Shown piece by piece: positions 28,771-38,622 of a stretch of DNA of 64,000 nt. The DNA is taken from the NCBI RefSeq assembly GCF_038811545.1, contig NZ_CP133319.1, positions 4,290,001 through 4,354,000 of the forward strand. The letters run 5' to 3'. The stretch's first letter is position 1, and the number at the start of each line of letters is the position of its first letter. Both the position numbers and the translations under genes were made by a program. Below the pieces are notes generated by a model. It worked only from the letters and a program-made list of their open reading frames with translations. It did no database searches and was not told where the DNA came from. This DNA comes from Rhodoligotrophos sp. CJ14 (lineage in GTDB: Bacteria > Pseudomonadota > Alphaproteobacteria > Rhizobiales > Im1).

Positions 28771-28898
28771 TCAATGGATCCCTTTAGCTTGAAGGGCGAA
28801 CAACCCGACATTACCTGCTGCTCTTGGGTCTGAGTTAGCCCGGACTGAGCAATCTTGGCAAGCGCAGGGTCTCTCAACCCCCATCATCGGCTCTGGAC

Positions 28899-29510
28899 AT
28901 GATTTTCGATCGACTGCTTGGGCGGCGACGCCGCAACGGTACCCCTCGTGCCATCTATGACGCCATTGTGGCGCAGGCGCGGCAGCCTGAACTTTATACA
29001 GACCTTGGGGTGCCCGACACGCTGGAAGGGCGATTCGAGATGGTCGTGCTCCACACGCTCCTCGTTCTGCGCCGGCTGCGTCGCGAAGAGGGTCCGAGCT
29101 CGCCCTTGGGTGAGGATCTCTGCGCGGTCATGTTCAGTGACTTCGACCATAATCTGCGCGAGATCGGCGTGAGCGATCTTTCTGTGGGCAAGAAGGTGCG
29201 GAAATTGGCGGAAGCGTTCTACGGGCGGGGCAAGGCTCTCGATGATGCCTTCACGGCCGCGGATACGCGCGCCGCGATGAGCGCGCTCCTTGCACGAAAT
29301 CTGATCGTCGAGAATGCTCCAGTTGGGAACAGCTTTGCGCATCTTGCAGATTACATCATCGCGACAGACAGGGCGCTCGATATGATGAGCATGGATGAGT
29401 TGATGGCGGCGCGTTTGGCCTTCATTCAGCCCTCGCAGCGGGGCGGCACGCTGCGCCCACGATCTGTTTCGCGCGAACAGGATGCAGCGCAGGGAACGGC
29501 CAATGGCTAA
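28899..29510 (+). CDS. Ubiquinol-cytochrome c chaperone family protein (CBP3-like)
   Basis: Soluble protein of 203 residues related to mitochondrial Cbp3/UQCC1, which assists cytochrome b and bc1 complex assembly. YTDLGVPDTLEGRFEMVVLH and LREIGVSDLSVGKKVRKL are conserved blocks of the family (read as DTxxGRFExxxLH and GVxDLxVGKxVR). It starts at the ATG at 28899 and its stop overlaps the DUF177 start by 8 bp. The order chaperone / DUF177 / plsX / fabH is conserved in Alphaproteobacteria. Confidence 0.88.
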   Translation: MIFDRLLGRRRRNGTPRAIYDAIVAQARQPELYTDLGVPDTLEGRFEMVVLHTLLVLRRLRREEGPSSPLGEDLCAVMFSDFDHNLREIGVSDLSVGKKVRKLAEAFYGRGKALDDAFTAADTRAAMSALLARNLIVENAPVGNSFAHLADYIIATDRALDMMSMDELMAARLAFIQPSQRGGTLRPRSVSREQDAAQGTANG

Positions 29511-30087
29511 CGAGGGCGAATCACCAACCGAGAGCGCCTCTGCCGGGTTTCACCGCCCGTTCGAGATCAATGCTCTCACCGAAGACGGCCAGGATGAGCG
29601 GCTTGTCGCCACCGAGCAGGAGCGGGAAGCCCTGGCGGGATGGCTCGGCCTTGCCAAGCTGGTGCGGCTTGAAGCCGAGCTTGCGCTGAAGCCCTGGCGG
29701 CGCAACGGATTGCGGGTCAGCGGCCGGCTCAAGGCGGATGTGGTCCAGATCTGTGTGGTAACCCTCGAGCCGCTCGAGCGCACCTATGAGCAGACATTCG
29801 AGCGAGCCTTCATCGAGGGCGCGGTTTTGGCTGAGCCGGTCGGCACGGAAGCCCTGATCGACATCGACCAGGATGATCCCCCGGACCCGATCGAGAATGG
29901 TGAAATCGATCTCGGCGCGGTTGTGGCAGAGGAGCTGGCGCTGGTCATCGATCCTTATCCGCGCAAGGAGGGCGCCGCCGTCGATTCGCGCTTTGAAACG
30001 AAATCTGAGGACAAGGCGGATGAGAATCCCTTTGCATCCCTGGCCATCCTGAAGAGAGCGGCGAACCCGAATGGCACGGAGAAATAG
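29503..30087 (+). CDS. DUF177 (YceD-family) protein
   Basis: YceD-like protein of about 194 residues. The conserved element VTLEPLERTYEQTFERAF contains the position of the usual C-x-R-C-L or VTLEPV motif, and IENGEIDLGAVVAEELALVIDPYPRKEG matches DUF177, split here as GEIDLGAVVAEELAL and IDPYPRK. In other bacteria yceD is linked to rpmF and 23S rRNA maturation; rpmF is not next to it here. The ATG at 29503 has AGGGAA upstream and overlaps the preceding stop codon. plsX follows after 151 bp. Confidence 0.88.
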   Translation: MANEGESPTESASAGFHRPFEINALTEDGQDERLVATEQEREALAGWLGLAKLVRLEAELALKPWRRNGLRVSGRLKADVVQICVVTLEPLERTYEQTFERAFIEGAVLAEPVGTEALIDIDQDDPPDPIENGEIDLGAVVAEELALVIDPYPRKEGAAVDSRFETKSEDKADENPFASLAILKRAANPNGTEK

Positions 30088-30238
30088 GCTTGGTGCGCAC
30101 CGCTGCGCAGGTGTCATTCCCGTGTGTTTAGTTTCTTGTTGTTTCGACCGATCGAATGCGTATTGTGCCGAAGCCGATATCGGCCGGTCAGTCACAGCCC
30201 GGCGGCTGATGTCATGAGGGCCGTAACAGCTACGATTT

Positions 30239-31303
30239 ATGCCTGATCCTCTAACCATAGCCATAGATGCGATGGGAGGTGACCGCGGGCCGGAGGTGGT
30301 CGTCCCCGGTGCGGATCTCGCCCTAGAGCGTCACCCTGACATCAGACTTCTGCTGTTTGGCGATCAAGCGAAGCTTGAGCCGGTGCTTGCGGGATTCCCG
30401 CGTGTCCGCGAGAAGTCGCAGGTCGTTCATGCCGATGTGGCGATCTCGATGGAGGAGAAGCCGAGCCAGGCTCTCCGCCGTGGCCGCAATGTCTCCAGCA
30501 TGTGGGCGGCCATTGAGGCGGTGAAGGACCAACGCGCCGATGTGGTGGTTTCCGCCGGAAATACTGGCGCTTTGATGGCCATGGCCAAAGTGATCCTGAA
30601 GACCATGCCCGGCATTTCGCGCCCGGCAATTGCGGGCTTCTGGCCGACTCTGCGCGGTGATTCGATCGTACTGGACCTGGGCGCCACCATCGGGGCCGAT
30701 GCGGACCAGCTCTTCGATTTCGCGGTCATGGGCGAGGCCATGGCCCGCTGCATGCTCGGTGTCGAGCGGCCCACGGTTGGTCTTCTGAATGTCGGCATCG
30801 AGGAAATGAAAGGCGTCGAGGAGGTGCGCGAAGCTGGCCGTCGCCTCCGTGAGGCCAAGCTGCCGATCGAATATTGTGGCTTCGTTGAGGGCGATGATCT
30901 CGGCAAGGGCACGGTGGATGTGTTCGTGATCGAAGGATTTACCGGTAATATCGCCCTCAAGGCCGCCGAAGGCACCGTGCGGCAGCTGACCACCTATTTG
31001 CGCGATGCCATGAACCGGTCGCTGCTCACCCGGATCGGTTATTTGCTCTCCCGCGGCGCCTTTGCGGCCCTCAAGGCCAGGCTCGATCCGCGGACGAAGA
31101 ATGGGGGCGTCTTGCTCGGCTTGAATGGCATCGTGGTGAAAAGTCATGGTGGAACAGACGCGATCGGTTTTGCTGCCGCGATCGACGTTGCTGTGGAAAC
31201 GACCCGGAACAATCTGATCGAGAAGATTGCAGCCGACCTTACCGCCAAATACAACGCCGCCCAGGCCGATGACAGCTCGGCACTGAACGCGGAAGGGGTT
31301 TGA
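30239..31303 (+). CDS. plsX: Phosphate acyltransferase PlsX
   Basis: Makes acyl-phosphate from acyl-ACP for phospholipid synthesis; peripheral membrane enzyme, here 354 residues. The diagnostic start [12 protein letters not shown] and the motif [15 protein letters not shown] are present, and the protein is of full family length. It is followed by fabH with 5 bp between, so the two are co-transcribed. The pairing couples the start of fatty acid synthesis to membrane lipid synthesis. Confidence 0.96.
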   Translation: MPDPLTIAIDAMGGDRGPEVVVPGADLALERHPDIRLLLFGDQAKLEPVLAGFPRVREKSQVVHADVAISMEEKPSQALRRGRNVSSMWAAIEAVKDQRADVVVSAGNTGALMAMAKVILKTMPGISRPAIAGFWPTLRGDSIVLDLGATIGADADQLFDFAVMGEAMARCMLGVERPTVGLLNVGIEEMKGVEEVREAGRRLREAKLPIEYCGFVEGDDLGKGTVDVFVIEGFTGNIALKAAEGTVRQLTTYLRDAMNRSLLTRIGYLLSRGAFAALKARLDPRTKNGGVLLGLNGIVVKSHGGTDAIGFAAAIDVAVETTRNNLIEKIAADLTAKYNAAQADDSSALNAEGV

Positions 31304-31308
31304 GACAT

Positions 31309-32280
31309 ATGCGGCGTGCCGTCATCAAGGGCATCGGCTCCTATCTTCCCGCCAAGGTCCTCACCAATAATGATCTCGCCCAAATCGTCGACACCAGCGA
31401 CGAATGGATTGTCGAGCGCACCGGCATTCGCCAGCGCTATGTGGCAGCCGAGGGCGAGACCACCTGTCATCTGGCCGTAGGCGCCGCGCGGGCAGCCCTC
31501 GCGGATGCGGGGATCGCAGCTGATGCGATCGACCTCATCATTCTGGCGACCTCGACCCCGGACAACACCTTTCCGGCAACCGCCACCTCCGTTCAAGCTG
31601 AACTCGGAATGACCCGTGGTGCGGCCTTCGATGTTCAGGCCGTCTGTTCGGGCTTCGTCTATGCCCTGTCGGTCGCCGACGCCATGCTGCGCGGGGGCGG
31701 CGCTGAGCGTGCCCTGGTGATCGGGGCGGAAACCTTCTCGCGAATTCTCGACTGGACCGACCGCACGACCTGTGTCCTGTTTGGCGATGGCGCAGGGGCC
31801 GTCGTTCTGGAAGTGGAGCAAGGGAATGGCGATATCGCCGATCGCGGCGTGCTCGCGACCCGGCTGCATTCCGACGGCCGTCACAAGGAAAAGCTTTACG
31901 TGGATGGCGGCCCGTCCAGCACTCAGACGGTTGGGCATCTCCGCATGGAAGGCAAGGAGGTGTTCAAGCACGCGGTCGTAAACATCGCCAATGTCATGGG
32001 CGAGACGCTGGCCGATGCCGGGCTCACCGCGGCGGATATCGACTGGGTGGTCCCGCACCAGGCCAATAAGCGCATTCTCGACAGCACCGCCAAACGCTTT
32101 GGTATCCCCGACAGCAAAGTGGTGCTGACCGTTGATATCCATGGCAACACCTCGGCCGCCTCCATTCCGCTGGCTCTTGATGTCGCGGTGAAGGACGGCC
32201 GTATCCGTCCCGGCGATCTCGTGCTGATCGAAGCTATGGGCGGTGGCTTCACCTGGGGGGCAGCCTTGGTGCGCTGGTAA
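31309..32280 (+). CDS. fabH: Beta-ketoacyl-ACP synthase III FabH
   Basis: Condenses acetyl-CoA with malonyl-ACP to start fatty acid synthesis; about 323 residues, cytoplasmic. The active-site triad is visible: Cys in [10 protein letters not shown], His in PHQANKRI and Asn in HGNTSAAS. The ATG at 31309 is preferred; a TTG three codons earlier overlaps the plsX stop. In many relatives ihfA and a MerR gene follow fabH. Here a palindromic repeat and the convergent helicase follow instead. Confidence 0.97.
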   Translation: MRRAVIKGIGSYLPAKVLTNNDLAQIVDTSDEWIVERTGIRQRYVAAEGETTCHLAVGAARAALADAGIAADAIDLIILATSTPDNTFPATATSVQAELGMTRGAAFDVQAVCSGFVYALSVADAMLRGGGAERALVIGAETFSRILDWTDRTTCVLFGDGAGAVVLEVEQGNGDIADRGVLATRLHSDGRHKEKLYVDGGPSSTQTVGHLRMEGKEVFKHAVVNIANVMGETLADAGLTAADIDWVVPHQANKRILDSTAKRFGIPDSKVVLTVDIHGNTSAASIPLALDVAVKDGRIRPGDLVLIEAMGGGFTWGAALVRW

Positions 32281-32305
32281 GACACGCGTGCCCTGGTCCG
32301 ACCGT

Positions 32306-32404
32306 TAGAGCATTTGCGAGCGAAGTGGATACCGGTTCGCGTGAAGAAATGCGACTAGGCAAAGAGCAAGCGTTTCGCGATTGAGAGAAAAGCAAAACGC
32401 TCTA
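32306..32404. repeat. Palindromic intergenic repeat of rhizobial type
   Basis: Begins TAGAGCATTTGCGAGCGAAG and ends GCAAAACGCTCTA, so its ends form an imperfect inverted repeat (TAGAGC...GCTCTA). The internal stretch GCGAAGTGGATACCGGTTCG is one I recognise from dispersed intergenic repeats of Rhizobiales genomes. It fills the gap between the convergent fabH and helicase genes. No coding capacity. Family name is not assigned. Confidence 0.7.
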
Positions 32405-32421
32405 GCGGGCGACCAGCGCCT

Positions 32422-34800
32422 TCATACCCGCTCGACGAAGCTTGCCAGCACCCGCTTTTCCCCGCCCTGATCGAAGTCGATCGTCAGCTTGTTGCCATCG
32501 ACCGCGGTGATTGTGCCCTCGCCGAACTTGCCATGCAGCACCCGCTCGCCGCGCCGGAAGGGCACCGCGTCGGCATCCTCGCGCGCGATGAGCTCACCCT
32601 CGATGAAATGCGGCGCTGAGCGCACCGAAGCACCACTGTTGTAAGCCTGCCGGGCGCGCTTCCAACCAGGCGTGGTATAGTCGGTCTGGTACGGGTTCAT
32701 CGTGTCGAAACGGCTTTCGCCAAAGCCCCAGCCGCGGCCATAGCTGCTATAGTTCGAGGAGGAGCGCTCAACCTCCACATCCTCTTCCGGCAATTCATCG
32801 ATGAAGCGTGAGGGCAGGGCGCTCTGCCAAAGGGCATGCACCCGTCGGTTCTGAGCGAATGAAATCGTACAGAGCTTACGCGCTCTCGTAATCCCCACAT
32901 AGGCCAGCCGGCGCTCTTCCTCGAGGCCCGCACGGCCATTCTCGTCTAGCGAACGCTGGTGCGGAAACAGGCCTTCCTCCCAGCCGGGAAGGAACACTGT
33001 ATCAAATTCGAGACCCTTCGCCGAGTGCAGGGTCATGATGCTGACCTTATCGTCGGATGCCTGATTATCCGCATCCATGACCAGCGCGATATGCTCGAGG
33101 AAGCCGTTCATGGTTTCGAACTCGCCCATGGACCGGACGAGCTCCTTGAGGTTCTCGAGCCGCCCCGGCGCCTCCGGGCTCCGATCATTCTGCCACATGT
33201 CCGTATAGCCGGATTCATCCAGCACCATCTCGGCGATATCCGTATGGGGCATGCCATCGAGCAGCGAGCGCCAGCGGCGGAAGCTGAGCGTGAGCTGCTT
33301 CAGGGCCGTGCGCGCTTTTGCCGGCAGCTCGTCGGTTTGCACGATCCCTTCCGCTGCCTGGAACAGCGAGGTACCCTGCGCACGGGCGAGCTGATGCACC
33401 TTTTTGACGCTGGAATCACCGATGCCCCGCTTGGGCACGTTGATGATCCGCTCGAAGGCAAGGTCATTGTCCGGCTGCGCCGTCACTTTGAGATAGGCCA
33501 GCGCGTCGCGGATTTCCTGCCGCTCATAGAAGCGCGGACCGCCAATGACCTTGTAGGGCAGCCCCAAGGTGATGAAGCGGTCTTCGAATTCGCGCATCTG
33601 GAACGAAGCCCGCACCAGGATCGCCATTTCGTTATAGGCGTGGCCGCGTGCATGCGCCGTTTCGATCGCCTCGCCAATGGTGCGCGCTTCTTCCTCGGCA
33701 TCCCAGTGCCCGCGCACCACCACTTTTTCGCCCGTGGCCACATCTGTGTGCAGCGTCTTGCCGAGCCGGCCCTCATTATGTGCAATCAGCCCTGAGGCTG
33801 CCGCGAGAATATGGCGTGTCGAGCGATAATTGCGCTCGAGCCGGATGACCTTCGCGCCCGGAAAATCCTTTTCGAAGCGCAGGATATTGTCGACATCCGC
33901 ACCTCGCCAGCCATAGATCGACTGGTCGTCATCGCCCACGCAGCAGATGTTCTTATGTCCCTGCGCCAGAAGCCTCAGCCAGAGATACTGCGCGACATTG
34001 GTGTCCTGATACTCATCCACCAGCATATACTTGAACTTGCGCTGATAGGTCTGCAGCACCTCGCCATTGTCCTGAAACAGCCGGAGGGGCTCCAGCAAAA
34101 GGTCGCCGAAATCGCAGGCATTCAGCACCTTCATCCGGGCTTGATAATCTCCGTAGAGCTCGGCGCCGCGGCCATTGGCATAGGCATGGGACTCGCCCGC
34201 CGGCACCCGGTCAGGGGTGAGCCCGCGGTTCTTCCAGCTGTCGATAAGGCTTGCGAGATGGCGCGCCGGCCAGCGCTTCTCGTCGATCTCGGCCGCTGCG
34301 ATCACCTGCTTGAGCAGGCGGATCTGGTCATCCGTATCCAGGATCGAGAAATCGGGCCTGAGCCCTGCAAGCTCCGCATGCCGTCTCAGGATCTTGACGC
34401 CGATCGAGTGGAACGTGCCGAGCCATTGCATGCCCTCGACCACGCCCCCGATCAGCATCCCGATGCGATCCTTCATCTCGCGCGCGGCCTTGTTGGTGAA
34501 AGTCACCGCGAGGATCTGTCCGGGAAAAGCACGACCGGTCGCCAGCACATGCGCCAAGCGCGTGGTCAAGACCCTGGTCTTGCCTGTTCCTGCCCCCGCC
34601 AGCACCAGCACCGGACCATCGAGCGTTTCGACCGCCTCCCGCTGCTCCGCATTGAGCCCGCGCAGATAGGGGGCATCACCCATGGGATGGGCCATCGCCC
34701 GCGCGGCAATGCTGCGACCCTTGGAGCCGCGTTCCTCTGGTCCGCCTCCCGACGGCATATCGTCGTCGAAATCGGACAGATCCATGGAGCGGGACGTCAT
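32422..34800 (-). CDS. UvrD/PcrA-type DNA helicase (superfamily 1)
   Basis: ATP-dependent 3'-5' DNA helicase of about 792 residues, acting in nucleotide excision or recombinational repair and replication. Motifs in order: AGAGTGKTR (I), TFTNKAAREM (Ia), VDEYQDTN (II), GDDDQSIYGWRGAD (III), ERNYRST (IV), IMTLHSAKGLEFD (V) and EERRLAYVGITRAR (VI). The C-terminal end (GERVLHGKFGEGTITAVDG) is the Tudor-like domain typical of PcrA/UvrD. The ATG at 34800 is used; a longer frame enters the promoter region of the divergent ClC gene. It is often annotated as uvrD; pcrA-like is equally fair. Confidence 0.94.
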   Translation of the reverse strand: MTSRSMDLSDFDDDMPSGGGPEERGSKGRSIAARAMAHPMGDAPYLRGLNAEQREAVETLDGPVLVLAGAGTGKTRVLTTRLAHVLATGRAFPGQILAVTFTNKAAREMKDRIGMLIGGVVEGMQWLGTFHSIGVKILRRHAELAGLRPDFSILDTDDQIRLLKQVIAAAEIDEKRWPARHLASLIDSWKNRGLTPDRVPAGESHAYANGRGAELYGDYQARMKVLNACDFGDLLLEPLRLFQDNGEVLQTYQRKFKYMLVDEYQDTNVAQYLWLRLLAQGHKNICCVGDDDQSIYGWRGADVDNILRFEKDFPGAKVIRLERNYRSTRHILAAASGLIAHNEGRLGKTLHTDVATGEKVVVRGHWDAEEEARTIGEAIETAHARGHAYNEMAILVRASFQMREFEDRFITLGLPYKVIGGPRFYERQEIRDALAYLKVTAQPDNDLAFERIINVPKRGIGDSSVKKVHQLARAQGTSLFQAAEGIVQTDELPAKARTALKQLTLSFRRWRSLLDGMPHTDIAEMVLDESGYTDMWQNDRSPEAPGRLENLKELVRSMGEFETMNGFLEHIALVMDADNQASDDKVSIMTLHSAKGLEFDTVFLPGWEEGLFPHQRSLDENGRAGLEEERRLAYVGITRARKLCTISFAQNRRVHALWQSALPSRFIDELPEEDVEVERSSSNYSSYGRGWGFGESRFDTMNPYQTDYTTPGWKRARQAYNSGASVRSAPHFIEGELIAREDADAVPFRRGERVLHGKFGEGTITAVDGNKLTIDFDQGGEKRVLASFVERV

Positions 34801-34924
34801 CGTTCTGTATCCAGAGAAGAGCTCATGGGTCCTATATAGCATTGCTTGGCTATGATTCGACCCGTTGATCCCGCAACCCCGAGGTGCTAGGTCCGATCCA
34901 ACTGTGCAACGGCGGGACGGGCAG

Positions 34925-36262
34925 GTGGAGGAGACCGAGCAGCAGCAGCGGTTGGGACAAACCCGATATATGGGTCTCGCCGCGATCATCGGCATCCTCG
35001 TTGGCTTCGCCGGCGCCGTCTTTCACCTCCTCATCGATTGGCTCATTGAATGGCCGAATTGGCTGGCAACGGTGATCGAAGGGCCTTGGCTGGTCGTCAT
35101 TGCTGCCCTCCTCACGATGGTGATCACCATCGCCTCCGTCTATCTCGTGCATCATTATGCGCCCGAAGCCGGCGGCAGTGGCGTTCAGGAGATCGAGGGG
35201 GCGCTTGAGGGACTGCGCCAGCTTCACTGGCGACGCGTCCTGCCGGTCAAGTTCTTTGCGGGCCTGTTTTCGATCTCATCCGGCCTCGTGCTTGGCCGCG
35301 AGGGGCCGACCATTCACATCGGCGGCTCGATCGCTGCAGCCATCTCGGAATTCTCGCGATGCATCGACTTCGAGCGGCGCGGGCTTCTGGCCGCCGGGGC
35401 CGCCGGAGGTCTGGCCGCTGCGTTCAATGCCCCGCTCGCCGCAGTGCTGTTCGTGATCGAGGAAACCCATCGGCAGTTCCCCTATACCTTTCGCACCTAT
35501 ATGGGCGTGATCATTGCCTCATGCCTCGCCGCCGCTGTGGTCGAATCATTCGCCGGCGTTGAACCCGACCTGAATATCCCCTTGCAGGTAACCCCGCTCT
35601 GGGTTCTGCCAGCCTTCTTCATCCTCGGCTGCCTTCTCGGCCTCATTGGAGTTCTGCTCAATGCCGCACTGCTGGCCATGGCGGATTTCGGCGCGGCCTG
35701 CCATGCGCGAGCTCCTTATGCCTATGCTGCGATCGTGGGCCTGTTGACCGGGGCGCTCTTCGTGCTCGTGCCATGGTCGGTGAGTGGTGGCGAGAAGGTG
35801 ATCGAGGCCTTGGCCAATCAGCCGCCGGCCTTCAGCCTGCTGCTCGGACTGGGCATTCTGCGCTTCATAACCACCGTGACCAGCTATTCGACGGGGGTGC
35901 CAGGCGGTATTTTCGCTCCAATCCTGACGCTTGCAACCTGCCTCGGCTTGGCCTTTGGCCAAATCGTCGACGGATTTCTGCCCGGTACCGATATCGCGGT
36001 CAGCGCATTTGCGGTCGCCGCCATGGGCGGCCTGTTCACCGCGAGCGTCAGGGCTCCGATCGTTGGGGTGGCGCTGGCCCTGGAGCTCACGGGGTCTTAC
36101 GCGCTGCTCTTGCCCGTTATGGTCACCTGCGTCACCGCCAACATCATCGCCCATTGGGCCGGTGGCCGTCCGATCTACGAGCAGCTTCTTGACCGCACTC
36201 TGGCCCGGGCCGGCATTGATCCGCGCGCTGCAGCCTCCCGCGAGCCGATCGGACTGGGTTAG
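34925..36262 (+). CDS. ClC family chloride/proton antiporter
   Basis: Inner-membrane ClC protein of about 445 residues with many helices. The selectivity motifs are AGGSGVQE (first Cl- site), GLVLGREGPTIH (gating Glu equivalent to E148), AAVLFVIEETH (proton Glu equivalent to E203) and GVPGGIFAPIL. Both glutamates indicate a H+/Cl- exchanger rather than a channel. No CBS domain follows. Start is uncertain: a TTG at 34865 gives a longer N-terminus, while GTG at 34925 follows GGGACGGG and gives a better N-terminus. It is divergent from the helicase. Members help acid resistance. Confidence 0.9.
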   Translation: MEETEQQQRLGQTRYMGLAAIIGILVGFAGAVFHLLIDWLIEWPNWLATVIEGPWLVVIAALLTMVITIASVYLVHHYAPEAGGSGVQEIEGALEGLRQLHWRRVLPVKFFAGLFSISSGLVLGREGPTIHIGGSIAAAISEFSRCIDFERRGLLAAGAAGGLAAAFNAPLAAVLFVIEETHRQFPYTFRTYMGVIIASCLAAAVVESFAGVEPDLNIPLQVTPLWVLPAFFILGCLLGLIGVLLNAALLAMADFGAACHARAPYAYAAIVGLLTGALFVLVPWSVSGGEKVIEALANQPPAFSLLLGLGILRFITTVTSYSTGVPGGIFAPILTLATCLGLAFGQIVDGFLPGTDIAVSAFAVAAMGGLFTASVRAPIVGVALALELTGSYALLLPVMVTCVTANIIAHWAGGRPIYEQLLDRTLARAGIDPRAAASREPIGLG

Positions 36263-36268
36263 CCACAC

Positions 36269-37099
36269 TTACGCGCTGGCAGCACGCGTCTGCGGGAACT
36301 CTAGCGCCCTGGCAAGCTCTTGGACTAAAGGTCCCGGCTCGCCAGAGCCAATGATCCTATCGTCGAGCCGAACCACCGAGCGCACGCCCAGCGCATTGCT
36401 GAGAATGATCTCGTCAGCCCGATAGAGTTCATCCGCTGTGAGCGATCGCTCGACGGCCTTGTGCTCGCTGATGATCTGAGCCCGCACCACTCCCGGCAGA
36501 ACGCCATCCGCAAGCGGCGGGGTTTGCAGCACGCCATTGACCATCGCGAAGAGATTGGCAGCGCTCGCGCAAGCGACATGCCCAGCGCCATTGAGGAGGA
36601 GCGCATCCTCAGCGCGCCGCTCCTGCGCCTCGATCAGCGCCAGGATATTGTCGAGATAGCCGAGCGCTTTGATGCGCGACAGTGGCGAGTATTCGTTGCG
36701 TCGCGTTGAGCTGGCGATCACTGCCGAGATGCTCGTCTTGCGGCCAGCCCATGGGCTTGCGGTGATGATCACCGTCGGCATTGTCGGATCTGGCGGCAGA
36801 AGCCCGCGCGGTCCTTGCCCTCGCGTGATGGTGAGCCGCAGCGAGCCTTCGCGAAGGTCATTCACAGAAACCAGCGAAAGAAGGCGGGTGGTAAGGTCGA
36901 GATCGCGCAGGCCAAGCGGCAGCCGGAGCGTTTCGAGCCCCGCGCGCAATCGGGCAAGATGCGCCTCCAGGCGCAGAATTCTCCCCTCATGAACCGCGAT
37001 TGTCTCGAACAGCCCATCGCCCAGGGTGAAGCCGCGATCGCTCAACCCGATGCCGGCCTCATCGGCCGATACAAGTCGCCCGTTAATCGAGATCTGCAT
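36269..37099 (-). CDS. pabC: Aminodeoxychorismate lyase / class IV aminotransferase (PabC)
   Basis: PLP-dependent fold-type IV enzyme of 276 residues. The PLP lysine lies in SRIKALGYLDNILAL, and the start MQISINGRLVSADEAGIGLSDRGF has the RGFxxGDGxFET pattern (RGFTLGDGLFET). It overlaps the pabB stop by 17 bp on the same strand, so it most likely converts aminodeoxychorismate to p-aminobenzoate for folate. A branched-chain or D-amino-acid transaminase role is the alternative, but context favours PabC. Confidence 0.88.
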   Translation of the reverse strand: MQISINGRLVSADEAGIGLSDRGFTLGDGLFETIAVHEGRILRLEAHLARLRAGLETLRLPLGLRDLDLTTRLLSLVSVNDLREGSLRLTITRGQGPRGLLPPDPTMPTVIITASPWAGRKTSISAVIASSTRRNEYSPLSRIKALGYLDNILALIEAQERRAEDALLLNGAGHVACASAANLFAMVNGVLQTPPLADGVLPGVVRAQIISEHKAVERSLTADELYRADEIILSNALGVRSVVRLDDRIIGSGEPGPLVQELARALEFPQTRAASA

Positions 37100-38570
37100 G
37101 GAATGGCTGTCCGCTGGTGAGCTGCACCGCCTTGATCATCGCCCGCGCTTTGACCAGGCATTCCTCATATTCGTCTTGCGGGTCGCTATCGGCGACAATT
37201 CCGCCGCCCGCCTGGATGATGATCTGGCCATCGGCGATCACTGGCGAGCGGATCAGGATGCTCGAATCCATGCCGCCGGAAAAGCCGAGCCAGAAGGCCG
37301 AGCCGCAATAGGGACCGCGTGGTGCGACCTCGAGCTCGGCGATGATTTCCATGGCGCGGATCTTTGGCGCACCGGTGATGGAGCCGCCCGGAAAGGCTGC
37401 CCGTAACAGGTCGATCGCATCGAGTTCGGGCCGCAGCTTGGCCTCCACCACCGACACCAGGTGATGGACGGTCGGAAAACTCTCGAGCCCGAACAGGGTG
37501 GGGACCTTGACCGAGCCTGGCAGCGAGACGCGCGCAAGATCGTTGCGCATCAGATCAACGATCATCAGGTTCTCCGCCCGATCCTTCTCGCTTGCCATCA
37601 GTTCGCGGGCCAGTGCCTCATCCTCATGAGGCGTGCCACCCCGCGGCCGGGTGCCTTTGATCGGCCGGGTCTCAATGCGCCCGGCGCGATCAAGCTTGAG
37701 GAACCGCTCTGGTGAGACGGAGAGGAGGGCTGTATCGGTGTCGATCCTGAGAAAGGCGGAGAAGGGCGCCCGGCTCAGCGCACGCAGGCGCCGGTAAAGG
37801 GTGAACGCATCGAGCCCGTCGGGCAGGGGGGCGGTGAACCGTTGCGTGAAATTCGCCTGATAGATGTCTCCGGCGAGGATATAATCCTTAATCCGCTTGA
37901 TCCGCCCGATATAGTCCTCATATGGCAATTCCGCCGTGACCCGCGCGCTGCCTGTCTCATCGATCGGCTCGAGTGCCGGAGCGCTTCCCAGCTGCTCGGC
38001 GAGCCAGCCGGCCCTGGCCTCCGCGCGGCTTAATCGCTCAGCCTCCTGCCTCGCTGGCAATCCCGAGGAGATGATCCAGGCCTGCTCGCGCGCGCAATCG
38101 AAGGCGGCGATCACGTCGTAGAGCCCGACGGCCATATCCGGGCAGGCAAGTGCTGGCCCATGCGGAGCGGGGATTTTCTCGAGATGACGGTTGAGCTCAT
38201 AGCCGAGCAAGCCGGCAGCACCCCCCTGGAACGGCGGCAGCCCGCTTATCGGCGCAAGCTGGAACCGCCGCACCGTCTGTGCCAGCACATCCCAGGGATT
38301 GGCATGCGGAATGATTTCATCTGCCTCGCCCGCCCGACGCAGCTCTATCCGCCCGTCCTTGGCGATCACCGACGCGAAGGGAGAGGCGCAGATATAGGCA
38401 TACCGTCCCCGTTCGGCCTCGACCACAGGGCAGTCGAACAGGATGGAAAGCGGCTCACTCGCCACCCGCTGAAATGCGGCCAGTGGGTCCCGGAACGGTA
38501 TGCTATACACCACCGGCGCCGCGGCCGGAGAAGCGGCGGATGAAAGCTCAACGGGCAGAGCGACTGTCAT
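37083..38570 (-). CDS. pabB: Aminodeoxychorismate synthase component I (PabB)
   Basis: Chorismate-binding enzyme of about 495 residues that adds an amino group to chorismate for p-aminobenzoate synthesis. The active-site lysine motif PIKGTRPRG is the PabB/ADCS signature (anthranilate synthase has PIAGT). GGSITGAPKIRAMEII and YCGSAFWLGFSGGMD are further family motifs. The ATG at 38570 is used; the longer frame overlaps the thioesterase. No glutamine amidotransferase (pabA) adjoins it; that subunit must be encoded elsewhere. It overlaps pabC by 17 bp. Confidence 0.93.
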   Translation of the reverse strand: MTVALPVELSSAASPAAAPVVYSIPFRDPLAAFQRVASEPLSILFDCPVVEAERGRYAYICASPFASVIAKDGRIELRRAGEADEIIPHANPWDVLAQTVRRFQLAPISGLPPFQGGAAGLLGYELNRHLEKIPAPHGPALACPDMAVGLYDVIAAFDCAREQAWIISSGLPARQEAERLSRAEARAGWLAEQLGSAPALEPIDETGSARVTAELPYEDYIGRIKRIKDYILAGDIYQANFTQRFTAPLPDGLDAFTLYRRLRALSRAPFSAFLRIDTDTALLSVSPERFLKLDRAGRIETRPIKGTRPRGGTPHEDEALARELMASEKDRAENLMIVDLMRNDLARVSLPGSVKVPTLFGLESFPTVHHLVSVVEAKLRPELDAIDLLRAAFPGGSITGAPKIRAMEIIAELEVAPRGPYCGSAFWLGFSGGMDSSILIRSPVIADGQIIIQAGGGIVADSDPQDEYEECLVKARAMIKAVQLTSGQPFHADLD

Positions 38571-38622
38571 TGGCGAATACTCCGCCGCCCCAATCCGACT
38601 TGCAGCGGCTCGCAACCCGAGC

